Shown here piece after piece: positions 45,754 to 53,992 of a stretch of 64,000 nt of DNA. Numbering within the stretch: the stretch's first letter is position 1; every line of letters starts with the position of its first letter. The DNA is from Sulfitobacter undariae (lineage in GTDB: Bacteria; Pseudomonadota; Alphaproteobacteria; Rhodobacterales; Rhodobacteraceae): positions 62,001 through 126,000 of the forward strand of contig NZ_JACIEI010000001.1 in assembly GCF_014196805.1 (NCBI RefSeq), read 5' to 3'. The position numbers and the translations under genes are program-made. Under the pieces are notes generated by a model that saw only the letters and a list, made by a program, of their open reading frames with translations, was not told the DNA's origin and did not search any database.

Positions 45754-46040
45754 CAGAGAAATTGAGCGCCGAAACGCGAGGCCCGTTACTGGACCCGTTA
45801 TGGCAGACGGGCTGGGAAATGGTTGAAGGGCGTGACGCGATTGTCAAAACCTTCAAGTTCAAGGATTTTGCGGATGCTTTTGGCTGGATGACTCGCGTAG
45901 CGATCTGGGCCGAAAAATGGGATCACCACCCCGAATGGGCAAATTGTTATGACACGGTGGTTGTTACCCTATCGACGCATGAGGTTGACGGGTTAAGCAC
46001 GTTGGACGCGAAACTGGCACGGAAAATGGACGGATTGTAA
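45750..46040 (+). CDS. phhB: 4a-hydroxytetrahydrobiopterin dehydratase
   Basis: A 96-residue pterin carbinolamine dehydratase with the active-site motif KWDHHPEW and flanking [16 protein letters not shown] helix ([15 protein letters not shown]). It recycles tetrahydrobiopterin for phenylalanine hydroxylase and may also help molybdopterin or other pterin chemistry. No phenylalanine hydroxylase gene is in the window. It is coupled to the upstream GNAT gene and followed 4 bases later by mscS. Confidence 0.92.
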   Translation: MTEKLSAETRGPLLDPLWQTGWEMVEGRDAIVKTFKFKDFADAFGWMTRVAIWAEKWDHHPEWANCYDTVVVTLSTHEVDGLSTLDAKLARKMDGL

Positions 46041-46044
46041 GAGT

Positions 46045-46896
46045 ATGGAAACGCTTAATAAGTTAATGAGTGCGGAGATTATGAATGGCAAAACGCTATC
46101 CGATCTTCTGACGTTGCAATTTTTGGCTTCGGCTGCGGGCTCTGTTCTGGGGGCTGTTGCGATCTTGTTGGTGGGCTGGTTCCTATCCGCTTGGGCGCAG
46201 CGGCGTATTGTCTGGCTCAGCAAGAAGAACCGGCATCTTGATGATATGTTGTTCGAGTTTTTAGCCTCGATCGCACGTTATTTTATTATGGGATTCACGA
46301 TCCTGTTTGTGCTGAACACCTTTGGCGTACAGACGACATCAGTGGTGGCCATCATCGGTGCTGCGGGTCTGGCAATTGGTCTGGCTTTGCAGGGTACGCT
46401 CTCTAACGTGGCAGCAGGGGTCATGTTGATCCTGTTTCGCCCGATCAAAATCGGTGATTTTGTTGAGGTCGCTGGCATGATGGGGACAGTCAAAGAGATC
46501 AGCCTGAACTTTACTGAAATGGCGGATTTGAGCAATGTTCAGGTGATTGTCCCCAATGCAAAAGTTTGGGGCAATATCATTACAAACTACTCCACCAACA
46601 CGATCCGCCGTGCCGAATGGAAATTCGGTGTGGGTTATGGTGCGAACCTGAAAGAAGCAGAAACCATCATCCGCGAGACGATCATGGCGGATGAAAGAGC
46701 ACACACATCGCCAGAACCGTTCATTCAGGTGACAAATCTTGGCGATAGCTCAGTCGATTTTCTGGTGCGGGTGTGGTGTGATGCGTCGGTGTATTTCGCT
46801 TTTCGCGCGGATATGACCCGTAATGTCAAAGAAGCATTGGATGCAGGCGGAATTGATATTCCGTTCCCGACGCGGACAATGATCCAAGCCAAATAA
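46045..46896 (+). CDS. small-conductance mechanosensitive channel (MscS family)
   Basis: The 283-residue protein has three membrane helices (near residues 25-47, 70-92 and 100-125) with the pore helix sequence GAAGLAIGLALQGTLSNVAAG, followed by the beta domain (RPIKIGDFVEVAGMMGTVKE) and C-terminal alpha/beta domain. It opens under membrane tension to release solutes in hypo-osmotic shock. It is the last gene of the ridA operon and is closed by a strong terminator. Confidence 0.94.
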   Translation: METLNKLMSAEIMNGKTLSDLLTLQFLASAAGSVLGAVAILLVGWFLSAWAQRRIVWLSKKNRHLDDMLFEFLASIARYFIMGFTILFVLNTFGVQTTSVVAIIGAAGLAIGLALQGTLSNVAAGVMLILFRPIKIGDFVEVAGMMGTVKEISLNFTEMADLSNVQVIVPNAKVWGNIITNYSTNTIRRAEWKFGVGYGANLKEAETIIRETIMADERAHTSPEPFIQVTNLGDSSVDFLVRVWCDASVYFAFRADMTRNVKEALDAGGIDIPFPTRTMIQAK

Positions 46897-46902
46897 GTAG
46901 TG

Positions 46903-46935
46903 AAGGCCGGAGCGGTGAAATGCTCCGGCCTTTTT
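46903..46935 (+). terminator. rho-independent terminator after mscS
   Basis: An 11-bp perfect stem (46903-46913 with 46922-46932) with an 8-base loop is followed by TTT on the plus strand. It ends right before the convergent peroxiredoxin stop and probably serves both genes. Confidence 0.92.
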
Positions 46936-46938
46936 CGT

Positions 46939-47427
46939 TTACATGTTGTCGAGCAGGCTTTCGCCGCCTGATACTTCGCATACGCCGGAATTTTCCTCGG
47001 CTTGAAGCAGCGTTACTTTGCCGTCATCAACCAGCATTGCGTAGCGTTTGGAGCGGGCAACAAGGCCAGCCGGCGCTGCGTCGAAATCCATGCCGATGGC
47101 TTTGGTGAACTCGGATGATGCGTCACCCAGCATTGTGATGCCTGCGGCGTTTGCGCCTGTCGCTTCGCCCCATGCCTGCATGACAAAGGGATCGTTGCAC
47201 GAGACGCAGATCACTTCGTCCACGCCTTTGGCGTCGAACTGATCTTTGGTACGCACAAAGCTGGGCACATGGGCGGAGTGACAAGTGGGCGTGAAGGCAC
47301 CGGGAACGGCGAATACCACAACCTTACGGCCTTTGGTCTTCTCGCTCATCTTTACTTGTGTTGGGCCTTCGGGGCCCATTTGTACCAGTGTTGCGTCTGG
47401 CAGCGTGTCACCTTGGGAAATTGGCAT
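46939..47427 (-). CDS. peroxiredoxin (Prx5/glutaredoxin-like type)
   Basis: The 162-residue protein is a Prx5-type peroxidase with peroxidatic Cys in VPGAFTPTCHSAHVP, a candidate second Cys in VICVSCNDP, and the family end motif ENSGVCEVSGGESLL. It reduces hydrogen peroxide and alkyl hydroperoxides in the cytoplasm. I used the ATG at 47427, the start of the PISQGDTLPDATL core; an upstream start would add MKGSP without ribosome-binding site. It is monocistronic and divergent from the reductase gene. Confidence 0.92.
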   Translation of the reverse strand: MPISQGDTLPDATLVQMGPEGPTQVKMSEKTKGRKVVVFAVPGAFTPTCHSAHVPSFVRTKDQFDAKGVDEVICVSCNDPFVMQAWGEATGANAAGITMLGDASSEFTKAIGMDFDAAPAGLVARSKRYAMLVDDGKVTLLQAEENSGVCEVSGGESLLDNM

Positions 47428-47516
47428 TGGGGAACCTTTCATGTGATTGTATTTGGCCTTACTCCAGATATAGGGTCTGCACGCGGACGGGACCAGTGCA
47501 TTAGAGGAGAATATCC

Positions 47517-48725
47517 ATGCGCCATATCGTAGTGATCGGAGCAGGGCAGGCGGGATCGTCTTGTGTGGTAAAGCTGCGCAATGGCGGCTTTGATGGGAAA
47601 ATCACCCTCATCGGCTCCGAGGATCAGCCTCCCTATCAGCGCCCACCATTGTCGAAGGCGTATCTGCTGGGCGACATGGCGTTGGAGCGCTTGTATTTGC
47701 GCCCGCATAGTTTCTACGCTGAACATGGCATTGATCTGCGGCTGGGCGCAACGGTGCAAAGCATTGACACAGACGCCCGCCAGATTGCGCTGACAGATGA
47801 GGTTTTGACCTATGATGATCTGGTGCTGACCACCGGATCAATCCCGCATCGCTTGCCCGCTTCGATGGGGGGCGCGTTGGATGGTGTACATGTTGTGCGC
47901 GGTTTGGCGGATGTCGATGCCATGGCCCCGCGCTTTGTGACGGGGGCGCGTGTGTTGATTGTCGGCGGTGGCTACATCGGGCTTGAGGCGGCTTCTGTTG
48001 CGGCGAAGCTGGGGCTTGAGGTCACATTGGTTGAGATGGCCCCGCGCATTTTGCAGCGTGTCGCAGCGCCAGAGACATCTGATTTCTTTCGTGCCCTGCA
48101 CAAGGGACACGGCGTCGATATCCGCGAAGGCATCGGGTTGGAGCGGTTGACAGGGGAGGGCGCTGTGAGCGGCGCAACCTTGACAGATGGCACCGAACTG
48201 GCCGTTGATTTTGTGATCGTCGGCGTTGGCGTCGCCCCTGCCACAGCGCTGGCCGAGGCGGCGGGGATTGCGTTGGATAACGGGATTGCGGTTGATAGCC
48301 ATGGGCGCACCAGCGTGCCGCACGTCTGGTCTGCAGGTGATTGTGCATCCTTTCCCTACCGTGATGTACGCATCCGGTTGGAAAGTGTTCCAAATGCCAT
48401 TGAGCAGGCTGAAACCATTGCGGAAAACCTGATGGGGGCGGGTAAAGATTACACCGCCAAGCCATGGTTTTGGTCGGATCAATACGACGTGAAATTACAG
48501 ATTGCGGGGCTGAACACGGGTTACGACAATGTGGTGACACGGGGCGCGGCACCGGGTCCGGTATCGTTCTGGTATTATCAGGGGGATACATTACTGGCTG
48601 TAGATGCCGCAAATGATCCGCGTGGCTATATGGTGGGTAAGCGATTGATCGAAAGCGGTAAATCCCCTGCGCCCTCTATGGTGTCCGATATGGAAACGGA
48701 TATCAAAGCATTGCTAAAAGCGTGA
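47517..48725 (+). CDS. FAD-dependent ferredoxin reductase (rhodocoxin/putidaredoxin reductase type)
   Basis: The 402-residue flavoprotein has an N-terminal FAD-binding VVIGAGQAGSSCVVKL, the NAD(H)-binding VLIVGGGYIGLEAASVAAKLG and the FAD motif VPHVWSAGDCASF, then a C-terminal dimer domain with WFWSDQYDVKLQIAG. It should pass electrons from NADH to a [2Fe-2S] ferredoxin that feeds a cytochrome P450 or oxygenase. No ferredoxin or P450 gene is adjacent. GAGGAG precedes the ATG. The stop overlaps rsmD. Confidence 0.9.
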   Translation: MRHIVVIGAGQAGSSCVVKLRNGGFDGKITLIGSEDQPPYQRPPLSKAYLLGDMALERLYLRPHSFYAEHGIDLRLGATVQSIDTDARQIALTDEVLTYDDLVLTTGSIPHRLPASMGGALDGVHVVRGLADVDAMAPRFVTGARVLIVGGGYIGLEAASVAAKLGLEVTLVEMAPRILQRVAAPETSDFFRALHKGHGVDIREGIGLERLTGEGAVSGATLTDGTELAVDFVIVGVGVAPATALAEAAGIALDNGIAVDSHGRTSVPHVWSAGDCASFPYRDVRIRLESVPNAIEQAETIAENLMGAGKDYTAKPWFWSDQYDVKLQIAGLNTGYDNVVTRGAAPGPVSFWYYQGDTLLAVDAANDPRGYMVGKRLIESGKSPAPSMVSDMETDIKALLKA

Positions 48726-49273
48726 GGATCATTGCAGGGAAAAGCCGCGGTACGGTGTTGGCCGATGTAGGTGCAGGTGACGCGGAGGCGCATTTGCGGC
48801 CCACGTCCGACCGTGTGCGCGAAAGCTTGTTTTCGATGTTGGCCCATCTGGGCGTGATCCATGATGCGCGGGTCTTGGACCTGTTTGCGGGTACGGGCGC
48901 GCTGGGGCTTGAGGCGCTATCACGTGGGGCGCGTGAGGTTGTTTTTATGGAGAATGGCCGCGTGGGGCAAAAACTGCTGGCGCAGAATATCAAGAAGCTG
49001 CGCGTTGAGCACCAAACAACGGTGATGCGTAATGACGCGACGCAGTTGGGCGCTTGGATTGCTGCGCCCTTTGATCTTGTGTTTCTTGATCCGCCATATG
49101 GCAAAGGCATGGGGCAGCAGGCATTGACGGCTGCGCGTGCAGGCGGCTGGTTGGCAAAAGACGCGCTGATTGTCTGGGAAGAAAACGCGCCGATGGATGC
49201 GCCGCAGGGGTTCACGCGTGAGGACCGCCGTAAATACGGCGATACCCATGTAACCTTTTTGAAGGCCGATTGA
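48722..49273 (+). CDS. rsmD: 16S rRNA (guanine(966)-N2)-methyltransferase RsmD
   Basis: The 183-residue methyltransferase has MRIIAGKSRG at the start, RPTSDRVRESLFSML, the SAM-binding LDLFAGTGALGLEALSRGA and the catalytic LDPPYGKG motif. It methylates G966 of 16S rRNA during 30S assembly. It starts with GTG, overlapping the upstream reductase stop (GTGA), so it is translationally coupled to it. Confidence 0.94.
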   Translation: MRIIAGKSRGTVLADVGAGDAEAHLRPTSDRVRESLFSMLAHLGVIHDARVLDLFAGTGALGLEALSRGAREVVFMENGRVGQKLLAQNIKKLRVEHQTTVMRNDATQLGAWIAAPFDLVFLDPPYGKGMGQQALTAARAGGWLAKDALIVWEENAPMDAPQGFTREDRRKYGDTHVTFLKAD

Positions 49274-49318
49274 GGTGTACACCTGCCGTGCACAAACATG
49301 GCATACGATTTTGGACGG

Positions 49319-49356
49319 CCTAATATTGGGCCTAATTCGAGCCTAACAGGCCCTAA
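49319..49356. repeat. four CCTAA repeats at 10-12 base spacing
   Basis: CCTAA occurs at 49319, 49331, 49342 and 49352, each preceded by G or C, on one face of the helix. It lies between the convergent ends of rsmD and the winged-helix regulator. No role is known; chance cannot be excluded. Confidence 0.4.
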
Positions 49357-49366
49357 GGCGCCGTGG

Positions 49367-49912
49367 TTATGTCACCAATGAAATTTCAGGGCCTGTGATC
49401 CTGCTGATCATCTCGCCAGCATTGACCGCAGAATAGATCGGGCGCGGGGGGCGGGCCGTTTCAATGACGCTTCGGCGCACCCAGTTTCTATCTTCCATGG
49501 ATATCAATGACTGGGACAAAGCCCGATCTGTGATGGCGGGCAAAGTGCCGCGGATTTCGTTGAAGTGGCGTGGTCTGTAAAGTGAGGTCAGGATTGGCAC
49601 TGTCCAAGTGCGGCGCAGCAGGGTCTGATCTTCCCCGCGCGTGACGCTGTGGATGTTGTGCGCCATTTCGGCTGCACCTTTTCCAAGTGGCGTCAGGCGG
49701 AATTCGGGGCGCAGCGGGTGGCCGTGCCCGGGGTTGCGTTCTAACAGGCCGATTTCAATCAAGTGATCCATGCTTTTGGAAAACGCGGTTCGGCTGGCCC
49801 CTGTTGCGGTCAGCAATGTTGCCTGTCGGCCTGCTATACCTGCGTGAAGGTTTGCCAGAATGGGCAATGCCCATGCTCTTGAAGTGATGTTGACAAAAAG
49901 CTTAATGTCCAT
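49367..49912 (-). CDS. transcriptional regulator with two HxlR-like winged-helix domains
   Basis: The 181-residue protein contains two winged-helix units in tandem. The first starts with SRAWALPILANLHAG and includes GASRTAFSKSMDHLIEIGLL; the second starts with RRTWTVPILTSLYRP and has ITDRALSQSLISMEDRNWV. Both resemble the HxlR family (one domain of about 110 residues), so this looks like a fused duplication that could bind as a monomer what HxlR proteins bind as dimers. It is divergent from a VOC protein, the likely target. No ligand domain is visible. Confidence 0.72.
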   Translation of the reverse strand: MDIKLFVNITSRAWALPILANLHAGIAGRQATLLTATGASRTAFSKSMDHLIEIGLLERNPGHGHPLRPEFRLTPLGKGAAEMAHNIHSVTRGEDQTLLRRTWTVPILTSLYRPRHFNEIRGTLPAITDRALSQSLISMEDRNWVRRSVIETARPPRPIYSAVNAGEMISRITGPEISLVT

Positions 49913-49914
49913 AA

Positions 49915-49929
49915 AGTATAGTTAGTATA
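49915..49929. promoter_or_regulatory. AGTATA direct repeats in the regulator/VOC divergent region
   Basis: AGTATA at 49915-49920 and 49924-49929 form a 9-base periodic repeat, 3 bases before the regulator start codon and about 22 before the VOC start. This AT-rich element is the most likely operator or -10 region for the divergent pair. Confidence 0.4.
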
Positions 49930-49951
49930 TTTTGAATCAGAAGGAAAGACT

Positions 49952-50320
49952 ATGGCGCTTGTTTCTTTGGAAGACACCATCACGATTGCGATGTCGGTTT
50001 CAGATCGTCACGCCAGCGCGCAATGGTATCAGGACATGCTGGGGTTTGAGGTAGTTTACCACGCTGATGAGGCTGGTTGGTCTGAGCTGAACACAAAAAC
50101 CAACGGCGTCACAATCGGCCTTGGGGAGCATACAAAACCTGCGCCAGGTAATTGTGTACCTGTCTTTGGGATTAGTGATTTGGACAGTGCCCGTCAGAAG
50201 CTGGAGCAAGCCAATGTGAAATTTGACGGGGAAACGGATGTTGTCGAGGGCATGGTCAAGACCGCGACGTTTTATGACCCCGATGGAAACGCGCTGATGT
50301 TAGCGCAAGATTTGACCTAA
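49952..50320 (+). CDS. VOC family (glyoxalase/bleomycin-resistance fold) protein
   Basis: The 122-residue protein has the paired beta-alpha-beta-beta-beta units of the VOC superfamily, with SDRHASAQWYQDMLGFEVVY at the N-terminus and TATFYDPDGNALMLAQ at the C-terminus, the usual metal-ligand region ending in DPDGN. Members include glyoxalases, dioxygenases and resistance proteins; the activity is not clear. GAAGGAAA precedes the ATG. It faces the tandem winged-helix regulator. Confidence 0.85.
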   Translation: MALVSLEDTITIAMSVSDRHASAQWYQDMLGFEVVYHADEAGWSELNTKTNGVTIGLGEHTKPAPGNCVPVFGISDLDSARQKLEQANVKFDGETDVVEGMVKTATFYDPDGNALMLAQDLT

Positions 50321-50571
50321 GGGTCCTGACCTATGGACAGAGGCGTGCACGGCCTGACGGCTTGTATCGTGCACGCCTTGCGAAACGACACATAGTTTTG
50401 CCTTTGATCGATTATGATGATGTCTGCCATGTTTTCCCTTTCAAACTGGTTTTGAGCAGAGCGTTTCAGAACGCCTGCCCCTAGGTCTGTGTTTACGGGG
50501 ATATGGGCGGTTGCTGACATTCGTTGCGCTCAATAGCGAGGTCTGCAATGCGGGACAAAACGGCCCTTCGA

Positions 50572-51336
50572 TTAGTCGGCTTCAACGACGGCTTTTCTTC
50601 GCGTGAGAACCACAGCGATAACCGCGCCTAAGATGAAAACAAAAAAGAGAAAATGGATTGAGTATGGCTGTATCAACCATGCGCAAGCAGCCAAGAAGCT
50701 CATTCCCAAAAAAGCCAGAATACTAAGAACAGTCAAAGCAGCTGACCATCCTTTAAGTGGTATTATTTGCAACCCATTGCGCTTCCACCGCCAAAAAGGG
50801 CGGGCAACAAATGACCAAGCTATAGCCCACCAAAGAACAGACAGAAGTGTGGCAATTGGTGAATTCACCATACTCACTGCACTGAAAGATATTTTTTCGA
50901 TAAACGTCGCAGGGCGTTGAGCGAAGCCATACTCAATATCCAAATATTCTGGATAAGCATCACGAGGCGGTCTGCCTTCTTCTTCAATTATCCTGCCTTG
51001 CGCCCATTTTTCGTATTCAGGTTCAAACACAATCCCCTGCAATTCGTCATAGGCAAGACAAGTAGGTTGTACGTCTGATCTGTCGCATCGAATAAGCAAA
51101 GCTGTCGACAGAGGCGTCGCAGCCAACAGATGACCCTCACTATCAAAGACAACAACCTGCGCCGGATTAGAGAAGATTATGCCATCCCCGTACAGCACAG
51201 CAAACTCTATAGCTTCAAAGTCTGGACTATTAATTTTCTCGCGTTGACCAAAGTATGGCGAATGCGCCTGCGCAGGAGAGAAAAGTCCACAACACAACAC
51301 AAGCAACATTGCAGCCGCGCAGCACTTTTCCCACAT
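50572..51336 (-). CDS. unknown exported/membrane protein
   Basis: This 254-residue protein has a signal peptide (AAMLLVLCCGLFSPAQA), a periplasmic domain of about 130 residues with two likely disulfide cysteines (RCDRSDVQPTCLAY), and three membrane helices near residues 155-178, 195-215 and 225-245. I do not recognise a family. The base composition is more AT-rich than the neighbours, and it is flanked by spacers with repeats, so it may be a recent or lineage-specific gene. Function unknown. Confidence 0.6.
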   Translation of the reverse strand: MWEKCCAAAMLLVLCCGLFSPAQAHSPYFGQREKINSPDFEAIEFAVLYGDGIIFSNPAQVVVFDSEGHLLAATPLSTALLIRCDRSDVQPTCLAYDELQGIVFEPEYEKWAQGRIIEEEGRPPRDAYPEYLDIEYGFAQRPATFIEKISFSAVSMVNSPIATLLSVLWWAIAWSFVARPFWRWKRNGLQIIPLKGWSAALTVLSILAFLGMSFLAACAWLIQPYSIHFLFFVFILGAVIAVVLTRRKAVVEAD

Positions 51337-51358
51337 CGTTAGAGCCTTTCTCCAAAAT

Positions 51359-51386
51359 CAGACATTCATCGTTAACAGACATTCAT
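51359..51386. repeat. 11-base direct repeat CAGACATTCAT, twice
   Basis: CAGACATTCAT occurs at 51359-51369 and 51376-51386, a period of 17 bases. It lies 23-50 bases before the start codon of the unknown membrane gene on the minus strand, a place suited to a transcription factor. Confidence 0.55.
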
Positions 51387-51555
51387 GCATTTTGCAGCAT
51401 CGTTCACAATGGGCTCAAATCTGCCTTCCGCTGCAATTTGCACCCATGACCGCTTTCGGGAAAAGGCAACTCTATGGGGCGCAAAAGGTAAGGTTGGTGC
51501 GCAGTGTGTTTTGCCGATGGTTGATAATCAATGATTTAGCGATCCAAAAAGGAAG

Positions 51556-51609
51556 AGGTATGTGTCGCGCCACATGCCTCTAGCCTGATTGGGGCGTGTG
51601 GCGCCACAT
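51556..51609. repeat. two related palindromes (GTGTCGCGCCAC-like and TGTGGCGCCACA)
   Basis: Stem one pairs GAGGTATGTG (51556-51565) with CACATGCCTC near 51571-51580, with one T-G pair. Palindrome two is TGTGGCGCCACA at 51597-51608, perfect. Both share a CGCCACAT core about 34 bases apart. Confidence 0.45.
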
Positions 51610-51673
51610 CGGCCCTTTACGATTTGTGTCTGTCAATTGGTGCCTACGCCCACAGTCCGCCGCGCCTGAGGCC

Positions 51674-52498
51674 TTAATACGTTGGGTGGAACTTGCCTGA
51701 TGGCGACAGCGTGAAGATTTCGCATCCGTCTTCTGTCACACCGATGGAGTGTTCGAATTGCGCTGACAGAGATTTGTCGCGGGTCACAGCCGTCCAGTCA
51801 TCGGCCAGTGTCTTGGTCTCGGCGCGTCCAAGGTTCACCATCGGTTCAATTGTGAAGAACATGCCGGGTTCCAGAACAGGTTTGGTTCCTGCTTTGCCAT
51901 AGTGCAGCACGTTTGGCGGCGCGTGAAACACGCGGCCAAGGCCATGACCGCAAAAGTCAGTGACCACTGACATGCGGTGCCCTTCGACGAAGGTCTGGAT
52001 TGCATGGCCGATATCACCAAAGGTATTCCCCGGTTTCACGGCTTCGATGCCCTTCAGCAGGGCTTCGTGGGTGATGTCGATCAGGCGCTCGGCCTTACGG
52101 GACAGTTTGCCTGCCACATACATCCGCGATGTATCGCCAAACCAGCCGTCCACAATGACAGTGACGTCGATGTTGACGATATCGCCGTCTTTCAGCTTTT
52201 TGTCGCCCGGAATGCCGTGGCACACGACATGGTTGATCGAGATACAGCTGGCGTGTTGATAGCCTTTGTATCCGATGGTCGCAGATTTTGCGCCTGCTGC
52301 GTTTACTTTGTCTTCGATGATTTTGTCGATCGCGGCAGTGGTTTGCCCCGGCACGACATGTTCGGCAATTTCGTCTAGGATGGTCGCGGCAAGGCGGCCT
52401 GCGGCACGCATGCCATCAAAATCCGCAGCCTCATGGATGCGGATGCCATCTTTTGTTGTGCGACCTTTGTGAATATCTGACACGGGGCTCTCCATCAT
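51674..52498 (-). CDS. map: type I methionine aminopeptidase
   Basis: The 274-residue enzyme has the pita-bread fold with five metal ligands: Asp in NIDVTVIVDGWFGDTSRM (two), His in CGHGLGRVFH, Glu in FFTIEPMVNLG and Glu in SAQFEHSIGVTE. It removes the N-terminal methionine of new proteins. I chose the ATG at 52498, which overlaps the sfsA stop (ATGA), so translation is coupled; a longer upstream reading frame gives a His/Pro-rich stretch with no homology. Confidence 0.95.
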   Translation of the reverse strand: MMESPVSDIHKGRTTKDGIRIHEAADFDGMRAAGRLAATILDEIAEHVVPGQTTAAIDKIIEDKVNAAGAKSATIGYKGYQHASCISINHVVCHGIPGDKKLKDGDIVNIDVTVIVDGWFGDTSRMYVAGKLSRKAERLIDITHEALLKGIEAVKPGNTFGDIGHAIQTFVEGHRMSVVTDFCGHGLGRVFHAPPNVLHYGKAGTKPVLEPGMFFTIEPMVNLGRAETKTLADDWTAVTRDKSLSAQFEHSIGVTEDGCEIFTLSPSGKFHPTY

Positions 52499-53226
52499 TT
52501 GTTGGCGGCTGTGTAACCTGTAGGGCGGCCAAGGGCCAGAGGGGCGGCAAGGGTGATGCCTTGGGGTGTGATGTGTGTGCCGAGGCACAGGGTTTCAACG
52601 CCTGCTTTTGTGGCATCTGCATGGGCGGCGGCATAAGTCGGGTCAATATCTGCGGCGATATCGACGTGGGTGCAATCGGTGCGCTGCACCAGATAAAGCA
52701 GCACAGCACGGTGGCCTGCACGTGCAACTGTGGCCAGTTCGTTCATGTGTTTCGCGCCCCGTGTGGTGACTGAGTCGGGAAATTCTGCAAACCCGCTGCT
52801 GCGGCTGAGCGTGACGGATTTCACTTCAACATAGGCATCGGGCAGACCTTCTTGGGTCAGCAGGAAATCGACCCGCGAATTGGTGCCATATTTCACTTCG
52901 GGTCGCACGGTGGCGTAGGCCGCCAGCGGCGCGACTTGGCGTGCTTCTAGCGCTGCACGCAAAACGCGGTTGGGAAGAGAGGTATCAACGCCGGTGAAAT
53001 GGTCGTTCTCATGATCCACCAGACGCCAGCCATAGTTCAGCTTTTTCTTGGGGTCGTCATTGGGTTCCAGCCATATTTTACTGCCCTCAATCGCCAGCCC
53101 CATCATTGATCCGGGGTTGGCGCAATGGGCTGTTACCTCGCTGCCGTCCTCGAGCCTGCAATCGGCCAGAAAGCGTTTATAGCGTCGGATGAGGCGGGCA
53201 GGGACAAGATCGGTTTGAAAGCGCAT
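52495..53226 (-). CDS. sfsA: SfsA, sugar fermentation stimulation protein (nuclease-like)
   Basis: At 243 residues it has the SfsA core: RFLADCRLEDGSEVTAHCANPG (N-terminal OB part), GTNSRVDFLLTQEGLPDAYVEVKSVTL (PD-(D/E)XK-like active site with Asp, Glu, Lys) and FPDSVTTRGAKHMNELA. E. coli SfsA affects maltose metabolism and binds DNA. The stop overlaps map, so both form one operon. Confidence 0.94.
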   Translation of the reverse strand: MRFQTDLVPARLIRRYKRFLADCRLEDGSEVTAHCANPGSMMGLAIEGSKIWLEPNDDPKKKLNYGWRLVDHENDHFTGVDTSLPNRVLRAALEARQVAPLAAYATVRPEVKYGTNSRVDFLLTQEGLPDAYVEVKSVTLSRSSGFAEFPDSVTTRGAKHMNELATVARAGHRAVLLYLVQRTDCTHVDIAADIDPTYAAAHADATKAGVETLCLGTHITPQGITLAAPLALGRPTGYTAANK

Positions 53227-53272
53227 GACTTGGGGCTATACCGTAAACAAGGCAGGCTCAAGGAGAGGCGAA

Positions 53273-53992
53273 ATGACAAATCCAACGGCAGCAATGTTGG
53301 TGATCGGGGATGAGATCCTCTCGGGGCGGACGCGGGACGCGAATATGCATCACTTGGCGGGTGAGTTGGCCGAGGTCGGGATAACTATGGCCGAAGTGCG
53401 TATCGTTGCGGATGATGCAGAGGCGATCATCAATGCAGTGCGGGCTTTGTCGGCGGCATATGACACGGTGTTCACCTCTGGCGGCATCGGGCCGACACAT
53501 GATGATATTACGGCTGATTGTATGGCGCAGGCCTTTGGCCAAAGTATTGATGTGCGCGATGATGCCCGTGCGATCCTGCAAGCGCATTACGATAAATCAG
53601 GCACGCAAATGAACGAAGCGCGGTTGCGTATGGCGCGTATCCCTGCGGATGCTGACTTGATCGAAAACCCTGTTTCCTCTGCGCCGGGGTTTAAAATTGA
53701 AAACGTCTATGTGATGGCGGGTGTGCCGAGTGTGTTTAAGGCGATGGTGGCAAGCGTGCTGCCGACCCTAACCGGAGGTGCGCCGCTGATCAGTAAAACG
53801 CTGACCGTTCACCGTGGTGAGGGCGATATCGCGGGGCCGTTTGGTGCTTTGGCTGCGGCTTATCCTGCGCTGTCTATGGGCAGTTATCCCTTCCAGCGGG
53901 ATGGGAAATACGGGGCGACGCTGGTCATTCGCGGGCAGGATACGGCAATGCTGGATGAGGCGATGGCCAAACTGGCGGAGGCTTTTGCATGA
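53273..53992 (+). CDS. CinA-type molybdopterin-binding domain protein
   Basis: The 239-residue protein contains the MoCF/CinA N-terminal domain: IGDEILSGRTRDANMHHLAG and FTSGGIGPTHDDITAD. It lacks the C-terminal nicotinamide-nucleotide amidase domain of full CinA, so it is the short competence/damage-inducible form found in many alphaproteobacteria. AGGAGAG precedes the ATG at 53273. It is divergent from sfsA and overlaps the following GNAT gene (ATGA). Confidence 0.9.
   Translation: MTNPTAAMLVIGDEILSGRTRDANMHHLAGELAEVGITMAEVRIVADDAEAIINAVRALSAAYDTVFTSGGIGPTHDDITADCMAQAFGQSIDVRDDARAILQAHYDKSGTQMNEARLRMARIPADADLIENPVSSAPGFKIENVYVMAGVPSVFKAMVASVLPTLTGGAPLISKTLTVHRGEGDIAGPFGALAAAYPALSMGSYPFQRDGKYGATLVIRGQDTAMLDEAMAKLAEAFA

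Larger units (their letters stand above)
51337..51673. other. 337-base intergenic region with repeats
   Basis: No gene is supported here. It holds an 11-base direct repeat near 51359-51386 (upstream of the minus-strand unknown membrane gene) and two related palindromes near 51556-51609. I see no tRNA or clear terminator for map, whose stop is at 51674. Confidence 0.5.

Noticed and set aside
50317..50520. 67-residue minus-strand frame after the VOC gene
   Set aside because: No ribosome-binding site or recognisable domain; overlaps the VOC stop. I cannot rule it out as a small gene.
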